A stretch of DNA of 64,000 nucleotides, taken from positions 124,001 to 188,000 of the forward strand of contig NZ_AP026695.1 in NCBI RefSeq assembly GCF_025998175.1, read 5' to 3'. Below, in pieces: positions 1 through 6,459 of the stretch. The first letter of the stretch is position 1, and each line of letters begins with the position of its first letter. Under the pieces are notes generated by a model that worked only from the letters and a program-made list of their open reading frames with translations, was not told the origin of the DNA and searched no databases. Origin of the DNA: Nitrosopumilus zosterae. GTDB taxonomy: Archaea > Thermoproteota > Nitrososphaeria > Nitrososphaerales > Nitrosopumilaceae. Position numbers and translations under genes: made by a program.

Positions 1-1
1 A

Positions 2-181
2 AAAGAAGGTATTTTGCAAATACCTTACACTACACAAGGTAGCAGCTCAACTTCAAATCAAATTCCAGAATGGATTAAAAATAACGCAGTATGGTGGTCT
101 GAAGGTACAATTGATGACGACTCATTTATTCAAGGAATTCAGTTTCTCATAAAAGAAGGTATTTTGCAAATAACAAGCTGA
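2..181 (+). CDS. C-terminus of a secreted/surface protein (5' end outside window)
   Basis: The open frame enters from the left edge and ends at TGA 179-181, so only the last 59 residues are visible. They contain one full copy of a short domain beginning IPEWIKNNAVWW and ending in GIQFLIKEGIL, preceded by the tail (KEGILQI) of another copy, so the complete protein carries at least two. The same domain occurs twice in the gene at 2210-2953. In thaumarchaea it is a common C-terminal repeat of exported proteins. What it binds is not evident from sequence. The parent protein cannot be identified. Confidence 0.75.
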   Translation, partial: KEGILQIPYTTQGSSSTSNQIPEWIKNNAVWWSEGTIDDDSFIQGIQFLIKEGILQITS

Positions 182-221
182 ATAATGTTATTATACAAAT
201 TTTAATCAAATAAAATCACAA

Positions 222-998
222 ATGCTACCATTAAGAGACGAAAATCCACATCCACCAGGATTTAAACCAACTGTAACTTACACACTAATCATAATCAATG
301 TAATTGTATTTTTTATTGAAGTTGCATTTACCGGTCAATTCTTTGACTTTACAAATCAGAATGCATTCAATTTATTCTACAACTGGGGTGCTGTTCCAAG
401 CTGCGTTACTGGTGGAACTGTTGTAAATGTTGATTTTGGTGCAGGTCCACTACGTGTGTCTTGTCCTGATGCACCATATTTCTCGTTACTAAGTTCAATC
501 TTTTTGCATGGAGGTTTGATGCATCTTGGAGGAAACATGTTGTTTTTATGGATCTTTGGTGATAACATCGAACACAAATTTGGAAAAATAAAATATCTTG
601 GAATCTATCTGATGTGGGGAATTCTTGCAGGACTAATTCATATTTATGGTGATGCTAGCAGTCCAATTCCCGCAGTTGGCGCATCAGGTGCAATCTCTGG
701 AGTACTGGGAGCTTATCTTGTGATTTTCCCAAAAGCTAGAATCCAGACATTTCTGATGATGGGATTCTTTTGGAGAATGATGCATATTCAAGCAAGATGG
801 TTCTTGCCATTCTGGTTAGTTTTCCAAAATCTGCTACCCTTTTTTATTGGAGGATTCGGTGTAGCTGGTGGAGGCGTAGCATATCTTGCTCACATTGGAG
901 GGTTTGTTGTAGGTCTGGCAACAGGATATCTCTACAAAAAGACTCACAGTTCAGAGTTTACATATGGAACAAGATATGGCTATAGGCCAGATTATTGA
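222..998 (+). CDS. Rhomboid family intramembrane serine protease
   Basis: Polytopic membrane protein of 258 aa. The catalytic serine is in GASG (residues 153-156, Ser155) and the partner histidine in AHIGG (His224), the Ser-His dyad of rhomboids. The HGGLMHLGGNM stretch near residues 96-106 is the usual L1/TM2 signature. A long loop (residues 38-85) lies between TM1 and TM2 and holds two cysteines (61, 81). Rhomboids cleave single-pass membrane proteins within or near the bilayer; the substrate here is unknown. A TATA-like TTATACAAAT (191-200) lies 26 nt before the ATG, pointing to a leaderless transcript. Confidence 0.93.
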   Translation: MLPLRDENPHPPGFKPTVTYTLIIINVIVFFIEVAFTGQFFDFTNQNAFNLFYNWGAVPSCVTGGTVVNVDFGAGPLRVSCPDAPYFSLLSSIFLHGGLMHLGGNMLFLWIFGDNIEHKFGKIKYLGIYLMWGILAGLIHIYGDASSPIPAVGASGAISGVLGAYLVIFPKARIQTFLMMGFFWRMMHIQARWFLPFWLVFQNLLPFFIGGFGVAGGGVAYLAHIGGFVVGLATGYLYKKTHSSEFTYGTRYGYRPDY

Positions 999-1031
999 AC
1001 GCATAAATCTCCGAATCTATCTGAAATTTTT

Positions 1032-1208
1032 ATGCCGTTGATTACAGTTTCAATGTATCCTGGTAGAACGCAGGAACAAAAAGACGAGTATGCAAAAGCA
1101 ATAACAAAATCTGCAGTAGAAATTCTAAAAACAAAAGAGAATCATGTTATTGTTATTTTTGAAGACAATCCTAAAGAAAATTGGTTTCTAGCGGGAAACC
1201 AACTTTAA
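1032..1208 (+). CDS. 4-oxalocrotonate tautomerase family protein
   Basis: Small 58-residue protein beginning MPLITVSMYPGRT. Pro2, exposed after Met removal, is the catalytic base in this family, and the length matches the 4-OT subunit (about 60 aa). The usual VxIxE-type strand is seen as HVIVIFEDN (residues 38-46), and the C-terminal WFLAGNQL matches the family's W-x-x-G-G end. Members isomerise unsaturated keto acids as hexamers; the substrate cannot be predicted. A TATA-like GCATAAATCT (1001-1010) is centred 26 nt upstream. Confidence 0.88.
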   Translation: MPLITVSMYPGRTQEQKDEYAKAITKSAVEILKTKENHVIVIFEDNPKENWFLAGNQL

Positions 1209-1293
1209 TTATTTTTAAAATAGCTAGCCTCCACACTTAACACTTGTTGGCTATGCCGTAAAATCATACATATTTGATTTCAGAATTATGTCA

Positions 1294-1312
1294 GTACATT
1301 CTACGAATGTAC
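1294..1312. promoter_or_regulatory. Perfect 8-bp inverted repeat at a predicted transcription start
   Basis: GTACATTC (1294-1301), 3-nt spacer, GAATGTAC (1305-1312). A TATA-like CATATTTG is centred near 1271, so transcription of the His-rich secreted protein would begin near 1297, inside the repeat. That is a typical archaeal repressor position. The binding protein is unknown. Confidence 0.45.
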
Positions 1313-1325
1313 CAATTTTCTTTTT

Positions 1326-2198
1326 ATGATAAATGTGATGCCATACTTGATGACAACAAAAACTATCTTGATGATATTGCCAATTCTATGTGCAATTGCT
1401 CTATTGTTTACTCCGTCAACTGTATATGCTCATGCAGGACATAATCATGGTGGTGGTGGATGTTCAGATTGTAATCCACCTACATTAGGTGTTGATGCAA
1501 GTGGAAAAAGACAAGTTTCTGGAGGATTAACCATCAACGGTCAGACATTTGATGCAGAAGCATTCAAACAAGATCTTGATTCTCAAATTCTCCAAATTGG
1601 GGAACCTGTAGAGATCACACTAAAAATATATGATAATAGAGGATATAATGAACTAAAACATGTCGAGCTGAATCTGGGTTACGAGGAAAAACTCGTGTCT
1701 GGAGTAATGATTCCACATCATCCAGTTACCATAGAATGGAGTAAGACGTTTGATGGAAAAACTACTACAACTGTTTTTGACAAACAAAAACTACTCAAAG
1801 ATGTCAATGTTCAGGTTCTTGACAACAGTCCAATTATTGGTGTAAAGTTTAATTTTACACCTGTACAAAAATTTGACGCAAATACAATTGTCACAAAGAT
1901 CTGGGATCAAAAAAGAAATGCCAATACGAACTATTTCCATAACGCGCTAGACATAATCTCAAATAAACCTGCACCAGTTTTGGCAAATACTCTAAATTCT
2001 ATACAGGCAAAAATATCTGAGGAAACCACTAATGAACCTACAATCTCTGATTCTCCAATTGACAAAGTAAATCAGGACGTCAAATGCAGTACAAAACATG
2101 TACAATTATTGCGTGTGTCAGATAACAGTCCCATTTGTGTTGATGAATATCAAGCTTCAGTACTGATTCAAAACAATTGGGCAATTCCAGCTCAATAA
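1326..2198 (+). CDS. Secreted hypothetical protein with His/Cys-rich N-terminus
   Basis: 290 aa. A hydrophobic signal sequence (about residues 9-35, ending TPSTVYAHA) is followed by a metal-site-like stretch HAGHNHGGGGCSDCNPP (residues 36-52). The remainder is beta-rich (EITLKIYDN, KHVELNLGY, IIGVKFNFTP), suggesting an immunoglobulin/cupredoxin-like extracellular fold. The family is not recognised. The mature N-terminus with three His and two Cys suggests Cu, Ni or Zn binding (inference). ATGs at 1326, 1338 and 1350 are all possible starts; the third best fits a normal signal-peptide length. The next gene begins 12 nt after the stop, so the two secreted proteins are probably cotranscribed. 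Confidence 0.7.
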   Translation: MINVMPYLMTTKTILMILPILCAIALLFTPSTVYAHAGHNHGGGGCSDCNPPTLGVDASGKRQVSGGLTINGQTFDAEAFKQDLDSQILQIGEPVEITLKIYDNRGYNELKHVELNLGYEEKLVSGVMIPHHPVTIEWSKTFDGKTTTTVFDKQKLLKDVNVQVLDNSPIIGVKFNFTPVQKFDANTIVTKIWDQKRNANTNYFHNALDIISNKPAPVLANTLNSIQAKISEETTNEPTISDSPIDKVNQDVKCSTKHVQLLRVSDNSPICVDEYQASVLIQNNWAIPAQ

Positions 2199-2209
2199 TT
2201 TTTTTTATC

Positions 2210-2953
2210 ATGACTTCTAAATTACTTCTTGCTTTTACCATGATATTTCTCGTATTTGGAATGACCTCTACAGCATTTGCACATTCTGCAAAAGTTGTTG
2301 GGGATTTTAAAATTGAAACAGGTTGGAAGAATGAACCACCTTTGGTGGGAATGGATAATGCAATAGAGATTACAGTATCACTTGCAGAAGAATCTGATAA
2401 ACTGATCTATGATATGATTTTTTTTAATAAGATAGATGATTCTACAGATAAAGCAACTGAGAAGCATCTTTCAGGACTTGCAGATGAAATTGAAGTAAGT
2501 GTATCTGCGGGTGGATCAAAAACCTTTCTTTTACTAGAAGAGAATAAAGAAAATTTGGGTGTGTATCATGCCAAATTCATCCCTACCAATACAGGTACAC
2601 ATACGATTCATTTGTATGGAATTATAAAGAATCTAGAGTTTGAGATGACATCCCAAATTGAGACAGTAGAAAGCTCTGACAGCGCACAAATTCCAGATTG
2701 GATTCGAAACAACGCAAAGTGGTGGTCAGCTGGATCAATAACTGATGCTGATTTTGTTAAAGGAATACAATTTCTAGCACAACAAGGTATAATCAAAGTA
2801 GAACAAACAACAGAATCATCTGTCATGTCTCAAGAGATACCTCAATGGATTCGAAACAACGCAAAGTGGTGGTCAGCTGGATCAATAACTGATGCTGATT
2901 TTGTTAAAGGAATACAATTTCTAGCACAACAAGGTATAATCAAAGTCTCTTAA
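2210..2953 (+). CDS. Secreted protein with two C-terminal IPxWIRNNAKWW domains
   Basis: 247 aa from ATG 2210; an in-frame TTG at 2177 lies inside the upstream gene and is less likely. A signal peptide (to about residue 25, AFAHS) is followed by a beta-sandwich-like region of about 130 residues with a His-containing mature N-terminus (HSAKVVGDFKIETGW), reminiscent of CopC/YcnI-type extracellular domains. Two copies of a roughly 36-residue IPxWIRNNAKWW domain follow. They are almost identical at DNA level, with an exact 101-bp direct repeat. The domain is shared with the partial gene at the window start. Function unknown; probably cell-surface. Confidence 0.75.
   Translation: MTSKLLLAFTMIFLVFGMTSTAFAHSAKVVGDFKIETGWKNEPPLVGMDNAIEITVSLAEESDKLIYDMIFFNKIDDSTDKATEKHLSGLADEIEVSVSAGGSKTFLLLEENKENLGVYHAKFIPTNTGTHTIHLYGIIKNLEFEMTSQIETVESSDSAQIPDWIRNNAKWWSAGSITDADFVKGIQFLAQQGIIKVEQTTESSVMSQEIPQWIRNNAKWWSAGSITDADFVKGIQFLAQQGIIKVS
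2699..2799 (+). repeat. 101-bp exact direct repeat, copy 1
   Basis: Identical to 2846-2946, offset 147 bp, inside the coding sequence. It encodes the WIRNNAKWW...GIIK domain. Perfect identity including third codon positions indicates recent duplication or gene conversion. Confidence 0.9.
2846..2946 (+). repeat. 101-bp exact direct repeat, copy 2
   Basis: Second copy of the repeat at 2699-2799. Unequal recombination between the copies would remove or add exactly 147 bp (49 codons) in frame. Confidence 0.9.
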
Positions 2954-3131
2954 GTCAATTTTCTACTTGCCATGATTTTACTTGATAAACTTTTGTAGTC
3001 CATTTTTATCATAAATGAATCCATATTGTGCTATTATTTTTCTCTGATAACAAATAATTTATTTATATTTTTAAAAATGATAGACTGGAAAAATTCCCCC
3101 AGTCAGGGATTGACATACACACTATGGTCGG

Positions 3132-3151
3132 TTTGATTTCTATTAATCAAA
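3132..3151. promoter_or_regulatory. 7-bp inverted repeat upstream of nitrilase gene
   Basis: TTTGATT (3132-3138) and AATCAAA (3145-3151) with a 6-nt loop, plus a weaker GACTGG/CCAGTC pair at 3083-3088 and 3099-3104. Both lie in the 277-bp gap before the GTG at 3231. They could be an operator or small hairpins; nothing in the sequence decides. Confidence 0.25.
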
Positions 3152-3230
3152 TTTACATAATAAGAAAATGGTACATTTTATGTTTGTACCAAGAGTTTAT
3201 CCTTTTATTGCGATTCAATTAATCTATTTT

Positions 3231-4037
3231 GTGAAAGCAGCAGTCATTCAATTCAAAGCATCAACGAAAAAAGAAGATAATTTGAAAAAAATTGTTTCAT
3301 ACATTTCAAAGGCAGCTGCAAAAAATGCAACACTATGTGCATTTCCAGAATTCATGATGTTTTTCACAAACTCTTCTCAGACTTCAAAACAATTAGCTAG
3401 TTTAGCTGAAACAATTAATGATACTTTTGTCACAACAATTGCAAAAGCTGCAAAAGATAATCACATCCAAGTCGTGGGCTCATTTTATGAAAAGAGTAAA
3501 AAGAAAGATCGTGTATATGACACTTCTTTTGTAATTGACAAATCAGGCAAAGTAATCTCTACATATCGTAAAATTCACCTCTATGATGCATTAGGATTTA
3601 AAGAATCAGATAAAATGATCTCAGGCTCTAAAATTGCAAAGCCTGTAAAGACATCTATTGGAAAAATTGGCATGATGATCTGTTATGATTTAAGATTTCC
3701 AGAGATGTCAAGATCTTTAGCTGTTGCAGGTTCTGAAGTACTAATTATACCATCAGCTTGGGTTAAAGGAAATATGAAGGAAGAACATTGGATCACAATT
3801 AACAAAACACGTGCAATTGAAAATGGATGCTATATCATTGCACCAGATCAAGTTGGAAATATTTACTGCGGACGAAGCTTAGTAGTTGATCCTTATGGAA
3901 AAATTTTACTTGATATGAAAAAGAAACAAGGCATAGGTTTTGTAAATATTGATTTGGATATAGTAAAACAAACACGAAAAGTTTTGCCATTACTAAAAAA
4001 CAGAAGAACAGATGTTTATCCTACTTTGAAGGCTTGA
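3231..4037 (+). CDS. Carbon-nitrogen hydrolase (nitrilase superfamily)
   Basis: 268 aa from GTG 3231. The frame is open further upstream to 3168, but a TATA-like CCTTTTATTG (3201-3210) is 26 nt before this GTG, and family homology begins at KAAVIQF. The catalytic triad is visible: Glu40 (FPEF), Lys114 (YRKIHLYD) and Cys151 (MMICYDLRFPE). Members hydrolyse amides or nitriles through a thioester; LYD and CYDLRFPE are typical of the Nit/omega-amidase and deaminated-glutathione amidase branch. Exact substrate not predictable. It converges on the minus-strand zinc-finger gene, with 17 nt of overlap. Confidence 0.9.
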   Translation: MKAAVIQFKASTKKEDNLKKIVSYISKAAAKNATLCAFPEFMMFFTNSSQTSKQLASLAETINDTFVTTIAKAAKDNHIQVVGSFYEKSKKKDRVYDTSFVIDKSGKVISTYRKIHLYDALGFKESDKMISGSKIAKPVKTSIGKIGMMICYDLRFPEMSRSLAVAGSEVLIIPSAWVKGNMKEEHWITINKTRAIENGCYIIAPDQVGNIYCGRSLVVDPYGKILLDMKKKQGIGFVNIDLDIVKQTRKVLPLLKNRRTDVYPTLKA

Positions 4038-4536
4038 CTATTCTGCTTTCGCAATTAAAGTTTGAACATTGTTTGGTCCACTTTTGTTTTCTTGAATAAC
4101 GAAAAATTATCATTGGCCATTTACAAACATCACACGGATTTTTTGTTGCCCTTAGTCTTGCTTTTTGTAGTAATGGAGATGATGCTTTACATCCCCCATA
4201 AAAGTTTGAACATCCCATGAAACGCTTTCTTGTAGTTTTAGATCTAATTACCATTAGTTCCCCCAACTTACATTGAGGACACTCTACAAGTCCATTTTTT
4301 GGAGAATTTGTTCCAAGAATTATGTATTTCTTCTCTTTTGATGACCATGAAAGATATCCATTTACATCCAAATACTGAATAATTTCTTTTTTGAATATAC
4401 TGGTCTTTGACTTTGTAGTTTTTGCTGTATGTCTCACTATTGTCTTTTTGACCTGAACAGTTTTGAGTGAACTCTTTGACTTCTTCAATGTTGGATTTAC
4501 TAAAACAATTTTTATAGGGACTTGGGTCAGTGACAT
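4021..4536 (-). CDS. Topoisomerase I-type C4 zinc-finger protein
   Basis: 171 aa from ATG 4536. The C-terminal half has two zinc-finger modules: CPQCKLGELMVIRS...FMGCSNFYGGC, then CDVCKWPMIIF...KQCSNFNC, as in C-terminal fingers of bacterial topoisomerase I but here without any topoisomerase domain. The N-terminal third is basic (K/S/T-rich). Likely single-stranded nucleic-acid binding (inference). The ATG overlaps the divergent thiolase start. A TATA-like element on this strand (4516-4507) predicts a leaderless start at TTG 4488, giving a 155-aa protein, so the shorter form may be the real one. Confidence 0.75.
   Translation of the reverse strand: MSLTQVPIKIVLVNPTLKKSKSSLKTVQVKKTIVRHTAKTTKSKTSIFKKEIIQYLDVNGYLSWSSKEKKYIILGTNSPKNGLVECPQCKLGELMVIRSKTTRKRFMGCSNFYGGCKASSPLLQKARLRATKNPCDVCKWPMIIFRYSRKQKWTKQCSNFNCESRIVKPSK
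4507..4517. promoter_or_regulatory. Candidate shared bidirectional TATA box
   Basis: AATTTTTATAG on the plus strand, CTATAAAAATT on the minus. Its centre is about 26 nt from GTG 4539 (thiolase, plus) and about 25 nt from TTG 4488 (zinc-finger gene, minus). One AT-rich element could serve both leaderless genes. Confidence 0.4.
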
Positions 4537-4538
4537 TT

Positions 4539-5693
4539 GTGGAAAAGGTTTGTGTTCTTGGCGCTGGTAGTACCAAATATGGAAAATTATCTGAAAGCAT
4601 AGCCGATATTACTACTCAGGCGTCAGTTGCAGCCATAGAAAGTGCAGGAATTTCTCCAAAAGACATCAAAGCATCATACATTTCAAACGTCTTTGGTGTT
4701 GCTGATAAACAGGTCCATATTGGTCCTGTCTTGATGAGCAGATTAGGAATTCCAGATAAACCATCATTAACAATAGAGTCTGCATGTGGGAGTGGCTCTG
4801 TATCTTTTAGAGAAGCATACGCCAATGTTGCGGCAGGATTTTATGATTGTCTGGTTGTAACTGGCGTTGAAAAAGTAACTCACACAGGGACTGAATGGAC
4901 AACAACTTACTTTGCATATTGTTCCGACTTTTTTTATGAAGGTCAAGCTGGTGCATCATTTCCTGGATTGTTTGCGTCTATGGCAAGGGCTTACTTGACA
5001 GAGTTTAATGCAACTGAAGAAGACTTTGCAGCAGTTGCAGTAAAGAATCACGACAATGGTTTCCTTAATCCTAAAGCTCACATGCAAAAAAAGATTACAA
5101 TCGATGATGTAATGAATTCTGCTGTAGTTGCAAGTCCTCTAAAACTTTATGATTGTTGTCCATTTTCTGATGGTGCAAGTTCTGTTATTCTTTGTTCTGA
5201 AAAGTTTGCAAAAGAGCACGGTGGTGATTACATTGAAGTAATTGGTTCTGGCAGGGGAGGTTCTCCTGCTGCATTGCAAGGACGTGAACATATGACAACA
5301 ATTCCTAGTACAAAAATTGCAGCAGCGGATGCATACAAAATGGCAGGAATTACTACAAAAGATATTGACTTTGCAGAAGTACATGATTGCTTTACAATTG
5401 CAGAAGTAGTAGACACTGAAGACTTGGGATTCTTTGAAAAAGGACAAGGCATTCAAGCTGTTCGTGAAGGTAGAACAAAATTAAATTCTGACATTTCAAT
5501 TAATCCATCAGGTGGTCTTAAATCAAAAGGACATCCAATCGGAGCAACAGGTATTGGACAAGTAGTAGAAGTATTTGATCAACTAACTGGAAAAGCTGGT
5601 GAAAGAACTGTTAAAGATGCAAAAATTGGTTTAACTCATAACTTTGGCGCAACTGGGGCAAGTTGTGCAGTTCACATATTCCAAAGTGTGTAA
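4539..5693 (+). CDS. Thiolase family protein (acetoacetyl-CoA thiolase type)
   Basis: 384 aa from GTG 4539; GTG 4530 is also in frame. The start was chosen from the TATA distance. Conserved sites of the archaeal thiolase group are visible: nucleophile Cys in ESACGSGS (Cys83), HDCFTIAE (His282) and GGLKSKGHPIGATG (His332). It is followed two bases later by a DUF35 zinc-ribbon/OB protein. In archaea such pairs form acyl-transfer complexes, and methanogens add HMG-CoA synthase. In ammonia-oxidising archaea a thiolase is required to split acetoacetyl-CoA in the 3HP/4HB cycle and to form it for mevalonate; either role fits. Confidence 0.88.
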   Translation: MEKVCVLGAGSTKYGKLSESIADITTQASVAAIESAGISPKDIKASYISNVFGVADKQVHIGPVLMSRLGIPDKPSLTIESACGSGSVSFREAYANVAAGFYDCLVVTGVEKVTHTGTEWTTTYFAYCSDFFYEGQAGASFPGLFASMARAYLTEFNATEEDFAAVAVKNHDNGFLNPKAHMQKKITIDDVMNSAVVASPLKLYDCCPFSDGASSVILCSEKFAKEHGGDYIEVIGSGRGGSPAALQGREHMTTIPSTKIAAADAYKMAGITTKDIDFAEVHDCFTIAEVVDTEDLGFFEKGQGIQAVREGRTKLNSDISINPSGGLKSKGHPIGATGIGQVVEVFDQLTGKAGERTVKDAKIGLTHNFGATGASCAVHIFQSV

Positions 5694-5694
5694 A

Positions 5695-6063
5695 ATGACT
5701 ATTGAAGAACAACTAATTGAATATGCAAAACAGGGTAAACTCTTGACTCATAAATGCACCAAATGCGGATATCTTCATTTATCTACTGCCTATTATTGCC
5801 TCAAATGCGGTAGTCAAGGGTTTGAAGATGTTATTTTAGACGGTGTAGGCTCAATTGCAACTTATACCATCATCACTGTTGCCCCTGCGGGCTTTGAAAA
5901 ATATACCCCGTATGCCTTTGTTGTACTTCAACTAGATAATACTGATCTGAGAATTTCTGGGTTTATGGCAGGAATTGCCACTCCTGACGATCTTCCGATT
6001 GGAACTAGAGCCCATATAACTGGTTTTGAAGATGGCTGTGGAATCATCATTAAAAAACAGTAA
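5695..6063 (+). CDS. DUF35 zinc-ribbon/OB-fold protein, thiolase partner
   Basis: 122 aa. The N-terminal rubredoxin-like zinc ribbon CTKCGYLHLSTAYYCLKCG (residues 20-38) precedes an OB-fold (VGSIATYTIITVAP...ISGFMAG...). The ATG follows the thiolase stop after a single base, so translation is probably coupled. DUF35 proteins bridge thiolase and partner enzymes and bind the CoA tail in the thiolase/HMG-CoA synthase complex. Here no HMG-CoA synthase is adjacent, so this is presumably a two-component arrangement or the third subunit is encoded elsewhere. Confidence 0.88.
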   Translation: MTIEEQLIEYAKQGKLLTHKCTKCGYLHLSTAYYCLKCGSQGFEDVILDGVGSIATYTIITVAPAGFEKYTPYAFVVLQLDNTDLRISGFMAGIATPDDLPIGTRAHITGFEDGCGIIIKKQ

Positions 6064-6133
6064 AATAATTTGTTTGAATTATTAAAAAAAATCAAAATCG
6101 ATTCTTAATAATTTTGCATAGCTGATAGTCTCC

Positions 6134-6295
6134 ATGTCTGTAGAAATAACTTGTGGTAAATGTGGAGAAAAGATCACAAATATGAAAATGCTAAAATCTC
6201 TAAAAGATGTTTTGAATCCAACAAATGGAAAATGCCCATCCTGTGGACAGAAACTTTCCACTTCAGAATTTTCACTTGATGTTCAAGAAAACTGA
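6134..6295 (+). CDS. Small zinc-ribbon protein
   Basis: 53 aa, beginning MSVEITCGKCGEKI, with two CxxC pairs (TCGKCG at residues 6-11, KCPSCGQ at 33-39): a minimal four-cysteine zinc ribbon. A TATA-like ATTCTTAATA (6101-6110) is centred 26 nt before the ATG. It lies just upstream of the ribonucleotide-reductase locus on the same strand. Function unknown; small zinc ribbons in archaea often act as RNA- or protein-binding adaptors. Confidence 0.75.
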   Translation: MSVEITCGKCGEKITNMKMLKSLKDVLNPTNGKCPSCGQKLSTSEFSLDVQEN

Positions 6296-6305
6296 TCACC
6301 AAAAA

Positions 6306-6326
6306 GATCATTTTTTAGATTTTTTC
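6306..6326. promoter_or_regulatory. Candidate RNR-locus operator, copy A
   Basis: GATCATTTTTTA followed after one base by ATTTTTT. The same arrangement (identical first 12 nt, then ATTTTTT) occurs at 8639-8659 upstream of nrdJ. It lies 134-154 nt before the regulator's ATG at 6460. Confidence 0.4.
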
Positions 6327-6392
6327 AAAACGCTAGTGGTTATTAAAAAATTTCCTTGGCAAATTGGAAAACTGATCCAATTTGATCCCAAA

Positions 6393-6403
6393 CTGATCAA
6401 AAA
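6393..6403. promoter_or_regulatory. Candidate RNR-locus operator half, CTGATCAAAAA
   Basis: Exact 11-nt match, in inverted orientation, to 8655-8665 upstream of nrdJ. The core TGATCA is palindromic. Further TGATC/GATCA words surround it (6292, 6306, 6373, 6384, 6415). Confidence 0.4.
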
Positions 6404-6459
6404 TGTTCAAAAATGATCTAGTCACAAGTCTTATTTACTCCTTAGTCAAGAAAAAAAAC

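Noticed and set aside
3168-3230. Upstream extension of the nitrilase gene from ATG 3168
   Set aside because: The extra 21 residues are hydrophobic and unlike the family; TATA spacing fits GTG 3231.
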